NCBI GenBank assembly: GCA_001599935.1
Contig: BCIJ01000001.1
Coordinates: forward strand, 1,584,766-1,648,765
Direction: 5' to 3'
Source: Holtermannia corniformis
Taxonomy: Eukaryota; Basidiomycota; Tremellomycetes; Holtermanniales
Length of the DNA stretch: 64,000 nt
The translations under genes and the position numbers were made by a program. Below are positions 26,143 to 37,100 of the stretch, one piece after another. Each line of letters opens with the position of its first letter. The stretch's first letter is position 1. The notes beneath the pieces are model-generated. The model worked only from the letters and a program-made list of their open reading frames with translations, had not been told where the DNA came from and did no database searches.

Positions 26143-28049
26143 CTATCCCCACTGGAAGTGCATCTTTTGGCCATGGTGTTGGTTGCCTCCCTGTTGGTAG
26201 AACTGCTGGAAGCCACCGCCGTGGTGCGCGAACGGGTTGTGGTGCATCCCGCCCTGGCCTGAAGCGGGGTCATTGGGATCATCGCCTTGGTCGAAGCGCG
26301 CACGGAGCTCTGGCGTGGGCATCAGCTGCGCCCTCAGCCTGGATAGGGTACAATGACTGACCCTCGTTCGACAGGACTTCGTAAGCTTCGTTGATCGCCG
26401 CCATCTTCTCCTCGGAACCGCCGACATCAGGATGCGCTTTCTTGGCTGCAGTTCGACTAGACCATGTTAGAGCAGAAACAAGCCTACCGCAGTCACTGCC
26501 ACTCACTAGGCTTTCTTGATCGTGCGTACATCTGCATCCCTCGCGACTCCCAAGACCTGCTCACGATCAACAGTGCCTTTGACCCCCAGTCACGCCCGCA
26601 ACGCACCTTGTAGTAGTCCTTCGCCTTGCTCTGCTTCAACAGCCTCTGCGCCTTCTGCAAGCGATTCAACAGCTCTTGACTCGACCTGCCACCATTCTCA
26701 AACGCGCGCTCAAACACCCGAACGGCCTCTTCCCAGTTCTCATCCTTGAGCAAGCGCTCTCCACGCCCAGTCAACCCATCCACATCCTCCGGGTCCATCT
26801 CGAGTGTTGCCTCGCACCATTTTGCACCCTTCGTCTTGGACAGCTCGCCGAGCTGGACCGAAGCTTTACAAGCGGCCGCGTAGAGCTCGCGCCGTGGCGC
26901 AGAGCGTTTCTTGGCGTGGAATTCTGGTGCGATGATTGGGTCGGGGCCCGACATGCCGGTTTCGAGCGCGGCGTCAAAGCTCGCGATCAGGCCGCTGTCG
27001 CCTTGCAAAACTCCCAAAGCGGCACGGAAGTTGCCGCCTTCAACAAAGTTGCGAGCCTTCGACGCATCCTTGTCGAGCTTGCGGAGGAGCTTGTGCAATT
27101 TGGCACATGGCTTGGAGTCGGGATCGTAGAACAGACACTGCTTGACCGACGCGATGGCTGTCGCTGATGAGGAAGGAATGAGGAAGAAGGCAATGTGGGC
27201 GAGCTGGATGTTGAGAGTCGGGGAGGATGGGTTCAGCTGGGATAGCCGTCTGCATCGTCATGTCAGGGCCGCGTCTTTCAGTCCAAGGTTGACACACGTC
27301 AAGTCTCCAAACACGGCATCCACGTCTCCAAGCTCTCGAGCACACCGTACACGCCGTTCCCGAATCGCCACCGAGTTGACGCCGACCTCGAGCGCTCTGG
27401 TAGCGTGTTCCACGCACGCTGGCCATCGTCGCGCCGCTTCATCTTTGATACTCGAGGCCTCAGCCTGAGCGGCTGCGTGTACGTGTGTCTTCTGCATCAA
27501 CGGCTTCAGCCACCGCCCACAGACGCCCATCTCGGATACTCACCAGTTCGGCCGCCTCGCCGTCCGATTTGCCGGCCTTGGCGTATGCCTTGAGCGACTG
27601 TTCGGCATCATTGAAGGCTCCCTCTTTCGCCTGCACCTTGGCTTTTTGCAAGTGCGCCTGAAAGGTCAGTCGCTATACGGCCGCTGAAGTGAAGACTGGC
27701 CTGCGCGAACGATGGGTTCAACCTGAGGATGCTGTCAAAGTCCTCGAGCGCCTGTGCGTGCCGACCCAAGCTCAGGTATGCCGTAGCACGTTTATAGTAG
27801 TTGACGTAGGATGTTGGCTCCAGCTCTGAGCAACGTCCGTCAGACAGGACGCTATCGCCGAGGGACGCCACACGTACCGATAGCCTCTCCATACGCGCGT
27901 GCTGCATCACTGTAGCTTCCAGATGCTAGCAGCCGATTTGCATCCTGCACTATATCGGCAACAGTGCGCGAGCTGGTTGATTCGGCGTATGCGCTGGTCG
28001 AGAAGCAAACGACGAGCAGTGGGAGTGAAAGGAGTGGAGTGACGCGCAT
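26143..28049 (-). CDS. ER-lumenal TPR-J-domain co-chaperone (DNAJC3/p58IPK-like)
   Basis: Predicted BiP co-chaperone of the ER lumen. Start 28049 gives MRVTPLLSLPLLVVCFSTSAYA, a clear signal peptide, followed by tandem TPR helices (ANRLLASGSYSDAARAYGEA; RATAYLSLGRHAQALEDFDS; KVQAKEGAFNDAEQSLKAYA). The C-terminal J-domain reads AKDYYKVLGVARDADVRTIK across an intron at about 26570-26615. It has the catalytic HPD in KKAHPDVGG and the helix-4 stretch AINEAYEVLSN. A short Gly/His/Gln-rich tail ends MHFQWG. No HDEL/KDEL is present, which is also the case for some p58 relatives. Domain order (signal, TPRs, J) matches DNAJC3 and not cytosolic DNAJC7. Its promoter is shared with the SARAF-like gene. 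Confidence 0.9.
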
Positions 28050-28261
28050 GGCGTGTTAGGTTGGTGTGGATCCTCCCCAGGCGTAGCGAGCTCGATAGGT
28101 GTACAGCCTTCTCAGATCGCCTTGTGGTAGAGCTATTATATTGCCCAGATGCAGTGAGCAGGTCGAGGAGCATGGGACGGCATCTTCCAGCTCACCACCT
28201 GCGAGTAATCAGGGGGAGAAAACAAAGTGTGTGGTTTCATGTGCTACACTGAACAAGATGG

Positions 28262-28292
28262 CCACGTGGAGCAGCGTCGATCAGTGACGTGT
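28262..28292. promoter_or_regulatory. Candidate UPR elements: CCACGTGG and TGACGTGT
   Basis: Between the divergent DNAJC3-like and SARAF-like genes. CCACGTGG (28262-28269), CAGCGTC (28272-28278, one base from the yeast UPRE core CAGCGTG) and TGACGTGT (28285-28292, the ACGTGT core of Hac1/XBP1-type sites) lie within 31 bp. An HAC1-type factor is the obvious candidate because both flanking genes encode ER proteins. Inferred from motif only. Confidence 0.45.
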
Positions 28293-28348
28293 CTGCACTG
28301 CCGCCAGCGCAGCCAACGACAGATTCGGCACTGTGTATATTCCAGACG

Positions 28349-29341
28349 ATGTTGGATAAGGAACTTCGCAAAGTGAAGCTTACTGCATTGTCTCTGGTCA
28401 CTTTCCATGAGGGACAGCAGACCATCAGCCGCCGCGGTGATCCCTGGCGTATGTCGCCAAGCAGTCCCATCAGATGCGCGATTAACTCACTGGATGCAGC
28501 ACAATTGACATGTGATGGGTCGTATTGCGACGCGGCTGCACCGGTGCGAGCTACGTGTGAGCAGATCGGTAACGGTGACGGCGTGGACGTGCTGTGGAAG
28601 GTTTGTGCGCTAGCGCAAACCGACAAGAGTGGCAGACCTAACAATGTCCAGTGTGACGTGGACCTGCCAAGCTCTTTGGTCCTTGCAGAGACGAGGATCA
28701 GCTGCGAAGGATGGGATGGACCTGGTGATCCCTACGTCGTCAAAGGTGACTTGCTCTAGTACAAGGAATTGACACTGAAGTCGCCCCTCGAAGGGTCTTG
28801 CAGCTTGAGCTACTCGCTCACACACATTGGCGGACTACAAAGCGACGAACAAAGCCATGACTTGTATAAAGCCACTCGTTGTGCCAAACGAAATGGTGCG
28901 CAGAGTGCCATCGCCACCGGCCTATCTCATCACGTCATAGAGGCCGTCGTCAACACACTCTTCAACGTTGCTTTCGCTTCCGTCTTCCTGTTCATATGCT
29001 ACAGCATCTTGCGCTCATACCTCGCTCAGCACTATCCGCACATGCGCCGTTTGCCACCTGTACAGCGCCTTTGGGGTGGAGACGACGATGACGATCCACC
29101 AGGTCCTGGTTTCGGCGGCGGACCGGGTGGTGGTCGATTCGATGACGATGACGACGCAAAGCCTGGCTCGTCGAGCACCCCGTCAACGTTCACTACGGCA
29201 ACAGCGGCCACGGCCGTTGGCGGTCTCGGTCTTGCTGCAGCAGCTCGGCAACGTCGGCAACAGCATCTCCCGCCACGGCCTCGCATGGCACTAGGTGAGG
29301 TGCGGACTTCAACTGGCTTTGCGCGGGCCGATGTGCGGTGA
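28349..29341 (+). CDS. SARAF-like ER membrane protein (store-operated Ca2+ entry regulator family)
   Basis: Family match along most of the length: VKLTALSLVTFHEGQQTISRR, then across a 51-nt intron (28449-28499) WPQLTCDGSYC. It continues NNVQCDVDLPSSLVLAETRI and SCEGWDGPGDPYVVKG. A second intron (28746-28793, 48 nt) rejoins as SCSLSYSL. The lumenal Cys pattern and the SCEGW...DPYV block are hallmarks of SARAF/TMEM66. One membrane helix follows (VVNTLFNVAFASVFLFICYSIL), then a cytosolic tail with acidic, Gly-Pro and Ala-rich stretches ending at 29341. The 5' end is uncertain. ATG 28349 gives no signal peptide, so a short upstream exon encoding one is expected within 28200-28340 but could not be resolved. 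In animals the family tunes store-operated calcium entry; in fungi its role is little known. Confidence 0.82.
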
Positions 29342-29482
29342 TGGAACCACCGCTTTCCTTTGTATACAGTCCACGATACCCATTATGTCTCGTCGGCTGT
29401 CACAGCGCCAGTAAGCAAAAAAGAGACCCGTTCAGCCTCGAAAGGGAGTCATTTGTGCTTTGCCCCGCCTCGATTTCTCCCC

Positions 29483-29489
29483 CATAAAA
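29483..29489 (+). promoter_or_regulatory. TATA-like box (CATAAAA)
   Basis: CCCATAAAAACG lies 65 bp before the ATG of the first small Cys/His protein. Confidence 0.45.
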
Positions 29490-29547
29490 ACGCAGCGGCT
29501 CGCAGTCACTTCTACCACAATACCGATTACACACTGTCACAAGCATA

Positions 29548-29841
29548 ATGTCCGAAGCAAAGGACTTCAAAGACACCGACATGCGCTCGGTTGCTCTAAA
29601 CACTAAGTTCACCTATCGGGCGACATACCCCAACTCGACTTGCAGTTTTCTCCCCGACCCACTGAAATGCTCAGGCTGCAAAATCCTGATCGAGCCATGC
29701 TCCAAGATGCTGACGGAGATCTGTTCGTTCCCGGCCACAGATGACCCCCGCAGGGAAGAGTCTTACATTGCCTACTTCCATCCGGAGCACAAGGATAAGG
29801 AGGACGAGTGCGAGTGGCAGGGGTACTCGTGGCGGAGCTAG
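29548..29841 (+). CDS. Small Cys/His protein, family member 1 (97 aa)
   Basis: Unknown function; one of six type-A paralogues in this window. MSEAKDFKDTDMRSVALN leads to KFTYRATY, then KCSGCKILIEPCSKMLTE. The end is YIAYFHPEHKDKEDECEWQG followed by YSWRS. It fits the family pattern C-x-G-C-x3-I, with Met where the others have His, followed by Y-F-H-x2-H, here with six residues before the last Cys. The putative zinc ligands are two Cys, two His and the final Cys. No signal peptide, membrane segment or intron. Confidence 0.8.
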   Translation: MSEAKDFKDTDMRSVALNTKFTYRATYPNSTCSFLPDPLKCSGCKILIEPCSKMLTEICSFPATDDPRREESYIAYFHPEHKDKEDECEWQGYSWRS

Positions 29842-30177
29842 AGGCAAGTTTACGCGGTGTATGTGCTCCCGAATTTTTCTGGCGCGCGGAGGCAGCTTTC
29901 AGCTATTGAACCGAGATCATAAAGGATGATGCGGGTGCGAGACTGCAGCAGAGTGCAGCAAGCGACGAGAAGTGCTCAACTGTTGGCCGCATACCGCGGC
30001 AGGCCCTCTCTTTTCATGGCGCTCTTCGCAGATGATTCGTACACATCATGTCGATTGACGTCGAAGCGACCGCGGTCGCAACACTGTCTATTCCATTGTC
30101 CGTTTCGACATGAGATGGCTTTTGATGCGGTGAACGTTGTGTGGTGGAAGCCCGTCTGGCAGTTTTCAACGCCGCGC

Positions 30178-30187
30178 GGGGGGGGGG
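30178..30187. repeat. Poly-G run (10 G)
   Basis: Homopolymer 34 bp upstream of the second family member's ATG, in the position where the TATA element sits in its relatives. It may be slippage-prone or a sequencing-sensitive site. Confidence 0.8.
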
Positions 30188-30221
30188 CGACATCCGCCGT
30201 TTCCCAAGAGTAACGACCAAC

Positions 30222-30539
30222 ATGTCCACATTCAATCAGCAAGACATGCGTACAGCTACGAAGAACTCTGAATTCACGTATACGGCCAGCAAGCCACTTG
30301 GGTCCCTTAGCTTCATCGACATGGAGCTGCCATGCTCTGGGTGTGCAGACAGTATCCCGCCACTGGTCAAGCATTACGTCGAATTTTCCAACTTCGAGGG
30401 ACAGACGTACATTGCGTACTTTCATGGCTCGCATCACCAGAGCACCTGCAAGTGGCAGGGCTACAGGGAGTCATTCGAATCAGAACACGTCCAGCGGGCA
30501 CAACCTGACGAAAAGCTGGAGGAGACTGGTCAGAATTGA
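30222..30539 (+). CDS. Small Cys/His protein, family member 2 (105 aa)
   Basis: MSTFNQQDMRTATKNSEFTY aligns with member 1 (DMRS...KFTY). It is followed by LPCSGCADSIPPLVKHYVEF and YIAYFHGSHHQSTCKWQGY. This gives the full motif C-x-G-C-x3-I-x5-H-x2-E plus H-x2-H-x4-C-x-W-Q-G-Y. A polar Glu/Gln-rich tail of about 25 residues follows. Start is chosen at 30222 by alignment, because the frame is open further upstream without similarity. Intronless, no signal peptide. No TATA element is seen, but a G-run occupies the region. Confidence 0.82.
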   Translation: MSTFNQQDMRTATKNSEFTYTASKPLGSLSFIDMELPCSGCADSIPPLVKHYVEFSNFEGQTYIAYFHGSHHQSTCKWQGYRESFESEHVQRAQPDEKLEETGQN

Positions 30540-30738
30540 AAGACTGGTGTATGCATGTGCATAACTCTTTGCAGCGCTTCACGATGCACGCCGAGCTGGC
30601 ACTATCCATTCAGAGAACTGTGAAATGCCTTGCAAAGCTGCCATCTCATCGTGAGCTGTTGCGAAGGCCTCCGCCATCGGCATCATCGGAAGGCCATCGC
30701 CGTACGTCTTCTGCAGACAGGAGCAGCACATGCTACGG

Positions 30739-30745
30739 TATATAG
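30739..30745 (+). promoter_or_regulatory. TATA box (TATATAG)
   Basis: 48 bp before the ATG at 30787, a spacing shared with several other copies of the family. Confidence 0.55.
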
Positions 30746-30786
30746 CAAACTCAAATCGGAAGCATTCCACTTCCACCCCACCACGG

Positions 30787-31107
30787 ATGATATTCTCTGA
30801 CGCAGATATGACGGCTGTCACCGTCGGCACGCGCTTCACATATCACGCTTCGGACGGCATGCCAATCGACTTTCTAGACACTGAGATCAAGTGTTCCGGC
30901 TGCGCATCGACCATCTCTCCCTACTCTGCGCATTTTGTCGAGTTCTACACCCAATATGGACACACCCACGTTGGCTACTTTCACGCTGAACACCATCGCC
31001 GCGACTGCGAGTGGCAAGGCTACGATCACTCCTTCCGCGGCGCGAAGCGCGCCGTTTCCAATGCGTCCTTGGCGGATCATCCGGCGAAGAGGACCAGGAT
31101 ATACTGA
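30787..31107 (+). CDS. Small Cys/His protein, family member 3 (106 aa)
   Basis: MIFSDADMTAVTVGTRFTY, then IKCSGCASTISPYSAHFVEF and VGYFHAEHHRRDCEWQGY. It has the complete family motif. A basic C-terminal tail (AKRTRIY, preceded by RGAKRA) could act in nuclear import or nucleic-acid binding. Start chosen at 30787 because it aligns with the other members and sits 48 bp after TATATAG; an upstream in-frame ATG at 30730 would precede the TATA box. Intronless. Confidence 0.82.
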   Translation: MIFSDADMTAVTVGTRFTYHASDGMPIDFLDTEIKCSGCASTISPYSAHFVEFYTQYGHTHVGYFHAEHHRRDCEWQGYDHSFRGAKRAVSNASLADHPAKRTRIY

Positions 31108-31640
31108 TATGATGTACGACAGGGATGTCACTTCTTCCGCACAGATATTGATAGAATTCATTCGTGGTTGATGCAACTCTCTCGCGTTACCGCCACCCGA
31201 AACACATATGTACCGCAGTCAAGCTCGAAACTTATGCTCGTAGCAAATGTCAAACGGTGGGTATTTTAGATTCGTGCAGTAACCGTGGGTACAAACGAGG
31301 GAGGCGTTGCTGGCACCACTCGCCATGGCCGCTTCGCGCTGATTTGACCTTGTGCACTACGACTATCAGTGCTTCTTGGGCTGGCAGTATTAAGCTCACC
31401 GTCGGACAATAGTAAGTGGTCATGAGCTTTGGGTCAGCTTTCCCTACCTTGTTGCAGCCTTCACAGAAGCGGCTGCTCAGTGCAGCAGTCATTGCATCTT
31501 CTCCTGTCTTGTTCGCTTGAGACATGGTCACCAGCCTGGATCCGACTGCGCTGGCCTATTTGTATGACAGTGAGGTCGAAGTAACCACACGTGCATCCCT
31601 TGTCAAAAGGCTGCCTGAGTGCCAATCCTTTCGGGCGGCG
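31108..31640. other. Intergenic, no supported gene
   Basis: A minus-strand frame (31250-31531) contains CEGCNKV but lacks the rest of the family motif and any other similarity, so it is not called. Confidence 0.4.
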
Positions 31641-31650
31641 ATATATATAT
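31641..31650. promoter_or_regulatory. TATA box (ATATATATAT) of the decayed copy
   Basis: Lies 48 bp before the relic's ATG at 31689, matching the spacing of member 3. Confidence 0.5.
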
Positions 31651-31688
31651 CTTGCGTTAATCCAGTGCTGAGGTGGAAAGCACCTTTG

Positions 31689-31890
31689 ATGAACAGCGCG
31701 GATCATGTTGATTTCGGTGTTTGGCGGAAGGGAACGGTGTTTACCTTGGCGGCATACAGTTCAACAGATGCCGCCGACGCAGGCGCTGCAACGCCGCGAT
31801 CGCGACTCCCGCTGGTCACACGTAGCGACTTGGCTACCCGACACCTGCATCAGAGAGGCTTTCAACAAGCATCATCCTCGGGTGTGGAAG
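31689..31890 (+). pseudogene. Frameshifted relic of the small Cys/His family
   Basis: The start ATG opens MNSADHVDFGVWRKGTVFTL, which lines up with the N-terminus of members 5 and 6 (MSSPPTDIFALQDGEAFTY). The frame then loses similarity. In a second frame the DNA reads RRCNAAIATPAGHT, with the family spacing C-x3-I-x5-H, and hits a stop. In the third frame it reads FNKHHPRVWKLQ, resembling the FH-x2-HH...W ending. Two frame changes and a stop indicate a decayed gene, with the TATA box still in place. No repaired reading is implied to function. Confidence 0.6.
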
Positions 31891-32336
31891 CTGCAACGGG
31901 TATCATTGCCAGATGTTTGCCTTGGATATTGTAGACAGTCATTAGTCTCTTACTCGAGATGACCTGACGACCTTGCAGCTGAGTGAGCTCCCCTTGGCGC
32001 GGTCTGCGGAGATGAGAGAGCGCTTTCCGCGCCTTGGTACGGCTCAGAGCGTTCTTACAGAGGCCAAGCTGCTAGACACCACTCAACCGGCGATTAGCGG
32101 TGAGTGCAGCAAGTGTATAGTCCTGGGTATATCAGCTCGTCACACCCCGCCGCTGAACACCTCAATGAGTCATTTGTAGCCCCCGTCACCATCGCCGCGT
32201 GCGCTCCTCCACTTTAACGCACTGTGGGAGTCAGTATTGACAGCAGTTCTGCCTGATTTTGCCGCTTGATGCCAAATGTTACCATTCCTCTATACCATAT
32301 ACAACACTGCAGTCTCGACCCATTGCATACCGCAAG
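31891..32336. other. Intergenic, no supported gene
   Basis: Short plus-strand frames (for example 31973-32179) show no recognised domain and no splice logic. Confidence 0.4.
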
Positions 32337-33743
32337 TCAATTGACCGCCGCCATAGTTTCCTTGAGCGCTGCAAGCTCCTTTTCCTTGGCAATCAAGCGC
32401 TCTCTGAGCCAGGGTCAGTCTTTTCTCGGTACACAGCGATCACTATGACGTACCGCCACTGATCCATCTGCTCCACCATTGCTATCCGCACCTCTTCCAG
32501 ACGCTTGGCCTCTTCACGCTCCATCTCCAGTGTGAACTCCATCGGGACATCGGCACTGCTGAGCTCTCCTGAGATACCCAGGTGCGGGCCGGCAGAGACG
32601 GCCACAATCACCTCGCGTTCCTCAACTAGAGGGTCTGCTGCCTCGGTTTCAACCTCCTCGGTGTCGGCCTTGACAGTGACCATCACTTTCGCCTTCTTGA
32701 CACCATCTTCTTCGATACTAACACGTTGGCTGCGTGGTCGTTTCGAGGTTGCAGGAAGCGGGGAGGCGGGATGCTGGGTCATGAGATTGTAGAAAGCGGG
32801 ATGGGGCGCCATGAAGACAAGCTCATCGTATTGCCATGAGTGGACTGGCAGAGAGAGCGGCTTCTCAGCTAGCTCGGGGACAGCTACGTCTGCCACAACT
32901 TCTGATTTGACGTCAGGGATCGTGCTGGGCGTCTCGGCCGGTGTCGCCTGTGACGGTCCGGCTGTGCCTTCTACCCCGGCGGTGGTCGGGGCCGGTGTCA
33001 GACTGCCGCCTTCTGTATGTGACTGCAGGGTCGCAGGGGTTGCGCCTGCCGTGTTAGAGCCTTCAGCCGTGCTCACATCGCCCTCGTTCGGCGCAGGTAG
33101 CGTCGCGACCGGCGGTTCCGCTGGCGCTGGGTGCAGCGGTACACCCCAGTGATGCAGCTTGATCGAGTGCGTCAACGTCAAAGGCTTCTCGCCAGACTCT
33201 GCCACAAAGTTGAGTCGTATTTGCACAGCGAACTCGCCCCAGCCCGTTTCTGACACCCGAAAGGGCGGTCTGTCGATCACTACGAAGACTCAGCGTCTGT
33301 TGACAAGCCCAGCTTGACTTTACATACCTCGATTGGGGTTGGCATATGTTTCGTGCAGCTTGAAAGTGACCTTCTTGACGAGATAGCTGAGGTCATCCTT
33401 GCCTCCCGGAAGGTAGTCCATGTCGATTGGTGGCTTTGTGTTCTGCACTGCACGGGATTTGGAAGCAGAGGAAGAACTGGCTTCGGCGGAAGGTGGTGGT
33501 GTGCATGCCGAGGTCAAGAAGACGGTCCAACGGTGCGTGTCTGCGATAGCATGAGACGGGTGAACGTATGCAGCCAAGACTACGCACGGCCAGGGGGAGC
33601 GACTTCTTTCTCGGCGTCTGTGAGGAAACGAGCGTGCGAGCCGTAGATGATGGGCCGATGCAGGTGAACATTCTGTCGAATGGTGAGCTGTCTAGGCCAG
33701 AGCTTGTGAGCGATCGCACCTTGATCCTCTCATTCATCGACAT
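32337..33743 (-). CDS. YAF9: YEATS-domain protein YAF9/GAS41 (NuA4 and SWR1 subunit)
   Basis: Reads acylated histone H3 and is shared by the NuA4 acetyltransferase and SWR1 remodeller. Start MSMNERIK at 33743; after short introns [19 protein letters not shown], then THRWTVFL. Further exons give [20 protein letters not shown] and [20 protein letters not shown], the core YEATS strands (GWGEF). [12 protein letters not shown] is separated by a disordered Pro/Ala/Thr-rich insert of about 95 residues from [19 protein letters not shown], the final YEATS strand and helix. A Lys/Glu coiled coil follows and the last exon ends [20 protein letters not shown]. The insert is unusual for the family. The intron between the start and HRPIIYG is not fixed to the base. 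Confidence 0.92.
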
Positions 33744-34104
33744 GAGTGCTGTAGTGGTGCGGAGACAACCGGAGCAACCAAGAAGTTGGGCGTCTAACCC
33801 CTTGTGGCTTTGCAAGTGACGTGTGGTATGCCGTTGGGTTCGTCGGAGATGGCCGTTGTCTTGCAGCCGAACATTGCATGCATGCATGGTATGTGAGATA
33901 CTTCCTGTGGGCATCCCTGCTGTGAACATTCGCAATCCCACACCGTTGCGCCACAGCGGAGTCTCCTTCCTTATCATCTGCGACGGAAAGATTGCAAGTA
34001 CCGAACGCGATTGCAGCAGCAATGACAGCGTACGGTGTATGGATGCATGCAGTGTATAATGTCTTCGTGTGATGCGACCTCCCCTCCCCTCAACCCTCGA
34101 CGTC
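33744..34104. other. YAF9 upstream region
   Basis: 361 bp between YAF9's start and the end of the HMG-CoA reductase gene (same strand). TGACGTGTGG at 33817-33826, 75 bp before the YAF9 start, repeats the TGACGTGT element seen at 28285 and 44480. No gene. Confidence 0.45.
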
Positions 34105-37100
34105 TCATGGACTCAACCTACCCGCTGGCCGCAGGGGCGTCATTCCCCCAAACGGCGTACCAGGTGCTGGCGTCGCCGGTACGGAGCGATTCAGTACCAT
34201 ATGCGCTTTGATCAAGTGTCCCGCCGCCAGTGCAGACATCAAGCTTAGCTCGCCCGCCATGACGGCGGCGCAGATGACGCGAGCTAATCGCTGAGCGTTG
34301 GCGCCAGGTGTTGTAGCGTGTGCGCCGGCGACACCCAGCATCTCGAGCATGGCGCGTTGTGGGCCGAGAATGGTGCCACCCCCGACGGTACCGACCTCGA
34401 TCGAAGGCATTGAGCAGGTGATCAGTAGGTCCTCGCCGTCGTTGGTGCTACAAGAAGTCAGCTTAAGCACTGGGATATGATGCAACTCACGGCTCCATAA
34501 GGGTCATGCACTGTGAGCTCTCAACATTTTGAGCAGGGTCTTGACCGGTGGCAAGGTACATGGCCTGAGCACAGCACCGTTAGTAGTGCCGGGCTAGCAG
34601 AGGGTCACCACGTACAGTCAGGATGTTGGCGGCATGTGCGTTGAAGCCACCGATAGAGCCGGCCATGGCACTGCCGATCAGATTCTTCTTGATGTTCAGG
34701 TTGCACAAGTCCTTGACGGTTGTCTTGAGCACTGCCTTGACTGTGGCTCCCGGCACAACCGCCTCGGCCACGACCGACTTGCCACGTCCCTCGATCCAGT
34801 TGATAGCAGCCGGCTTCTTGTCCGTGCAGTAGTTGCCCGAGAGCGCGAGCACGTTCATTTCCGGGTAGCGCTCGTAGAGAACCTGCAAGGCCTTTTCGGT
34901 ACCCTTTGAGATCATGTTCATGCCCATGGCGTCGCCGGTCTGGGTCATGAAGCGGACGTAGAGGGTGCGACCGGCCATGGCGCACTTGAGACTCTGCAGG
35001 CGCGCAAAGCGCGATGTCGAGTCGAATGCGGCACGGATGGTCTCGAAGCCATCACGCGAATCGATCCAGATGCGCGCGGCAGCAGCCATGGTGATGGTCG
35101 GGAAATCAATCGCAGGGCCTCGGGTCATGCCGTCTTGCGTGAGGACAGTCGTGACGCCGCCGCCGGCATTGAGTGCTTTGCAGCCTCGCGATGTTGATGC
35201 GACCAGAGTTCCCTCCGTTGTGGCCATCGGGATATGCAAGAGCTCGCCGTCGATTGTCAGAGGGCCGGCGATACCGACAGGCAGTGGCATGTAGCCAATG
35301 ACATTTTCGCAGCACGCGCCGATGATGGTCTTGTAGTCGTAGTCGGCCATAGGCAAGGCAGAAGCCTCCAGAGTCTGCGTGAGGGATGTGCGTGCTGCCA
35401 GCGTCAGTAATGGACCATGTCATTGCGAGGCACTCACAAATAACAGCCCTGCGCACCCGCACAGCGCGCTCGAGATCCTTGAGTACCTTTTCCAGAGCAT
35501 ACGGCGCAATCTTGCCATTCTCAACGAGCATGATGACCTCCTCATCCGACAGTGCACGCGCGCCAACACCACCAGCAAAGATGTCGACGCATTCCTCGAG
35601 TGATCGTCGGCCGAACGTCGAGTGGTGCTCGCCGGTCATGGAGACAAGCGACGATGACGACGACGAAGTGACGAGTGTGGTCGGTTGGGGTGGCGGCTGC
35701 ATCGGCACTGAAGGCTCCTTGGGGACAATGATGTGGCCCATACCATCCTCCTTCATGTCCTTGAGCTTGAAGTGAACACCCTTGGGCGTGTGCTCGCCCT
35801 CGTCTTCAACCGGGTGCGGCAGGTTTGGCGGGATATGGATCTTGCCAGGTGCGGGGCTCTTGTTGCGTGGCGTGGCCGACTTGGAAACACCATCGAGAGC
35901 CTCACGATTGCGTTCTTGGCGATACAGGTCGAGCTGAGATCCACCGGACCATCGACGACGCTTCTTGGTCTCGGGATCCCAGGCGCCAACAAGGCGAGCA
36001 GCAGCAGCAGCGACCGGCCCTCGTGAGCCGTCCGGTGCAGACCGCGAAGCGATACCCTTCAGCAAGTAACCGTTAAGCAAAACGCTAACGCCCAGAGCGA
36101 CAACAATCCACTTGCTGAGCACGGGGTCACCAACGAGCGTGCTCCATTCACTCATGAAGCTGTCGATTGATGCCATCTTGGATCGCGATGACTGCGTCAC
36201 GGGCAGCGCCATGTCGCACTCGTCCGATGGCACGATCTGCACGACCAAGTCGGTCTCAGCTGGGTGTGCATCCACAAGCGCTTGCAGCACTGGCGCAAGT
36301 GTCGGGGCGTTGGGGTCGGTACGGCCGATGACTGGCGAGTGACCAGTGTGCCGCGTCAAAGCCGTTTGCTCGGTGAGCGTGGTGCAGAGGTTGAGGATGT
36401 GAAGCGTCAAGAACGAGATGATGAGGAACAGCTTGAGCTTGACCACCGGGTTCTCTTGTCCTTGCTCCTTCTTGCCAAAGATGAAGTCGTGCAGACGCTC
36501 AGTCAAGGGACGCTCGGTCTTGTCGCCGGGAGTCGGCGAGCCATTCGACAGGTTGACGAGGGAGACTGAGCTCGAGTTGCGAGTGATAGTAGAAGCGCCC
36601 TTGCCGCGGATGAGCTTGATGCGGTGAACCTGGGCCAGTCAACATCTGCCAAGTCCCTGCAATACACGACTAACCTCGACCATGACGCTCAAAATTGCAA
36701 CGTAGAACGAGAACAAGAAGATGCAGTCCGAGATCATGATGAGAGCAGCTGTCGATGATGAGCGCAAGGCAATCGGGGACCGTATTGGACACACCCAGGT
36801 AGCAGAACTCGCGCAAACCACCGATTCCACTCGCGGCGCCAATGCTCAGCGCCGCCACCTCGATCGCATAGTCGCGCACGATCCCAACGCCGACTTTCTG
36901 CACGGCGTCGACCAAAATTGTCTTTGCCGAGACGGGCGCCGCCCAGCGTACGTTCTTCTTCTCCGCAAGGCGTTGCAAGCGCGCGTATGGCTCCAAGCCC
37001 TTGTGCAGTGCGCCGAGGTCGAGGCCGAGTCCCGTCGGCACGTCGGACAGTGAGCGGTCCAGCGGGGGCGGCGAGGGCTTGTCTTCGGTCGCAATGGGTG

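Noticed and set aside
31250..31531. Minus-strand frame with CEGC, considered as another small Cys/His family member
   Set aside because: No Ile/His spacing, no HxxH, and no TATA at the usual distance.
31524..31934. 136-codon plus-strand frame as a real gene
   Set aside because: Only its internal part from 31689 matches the family N-terminus; the rest of the motif is in other frames, so a relic is the better reading.
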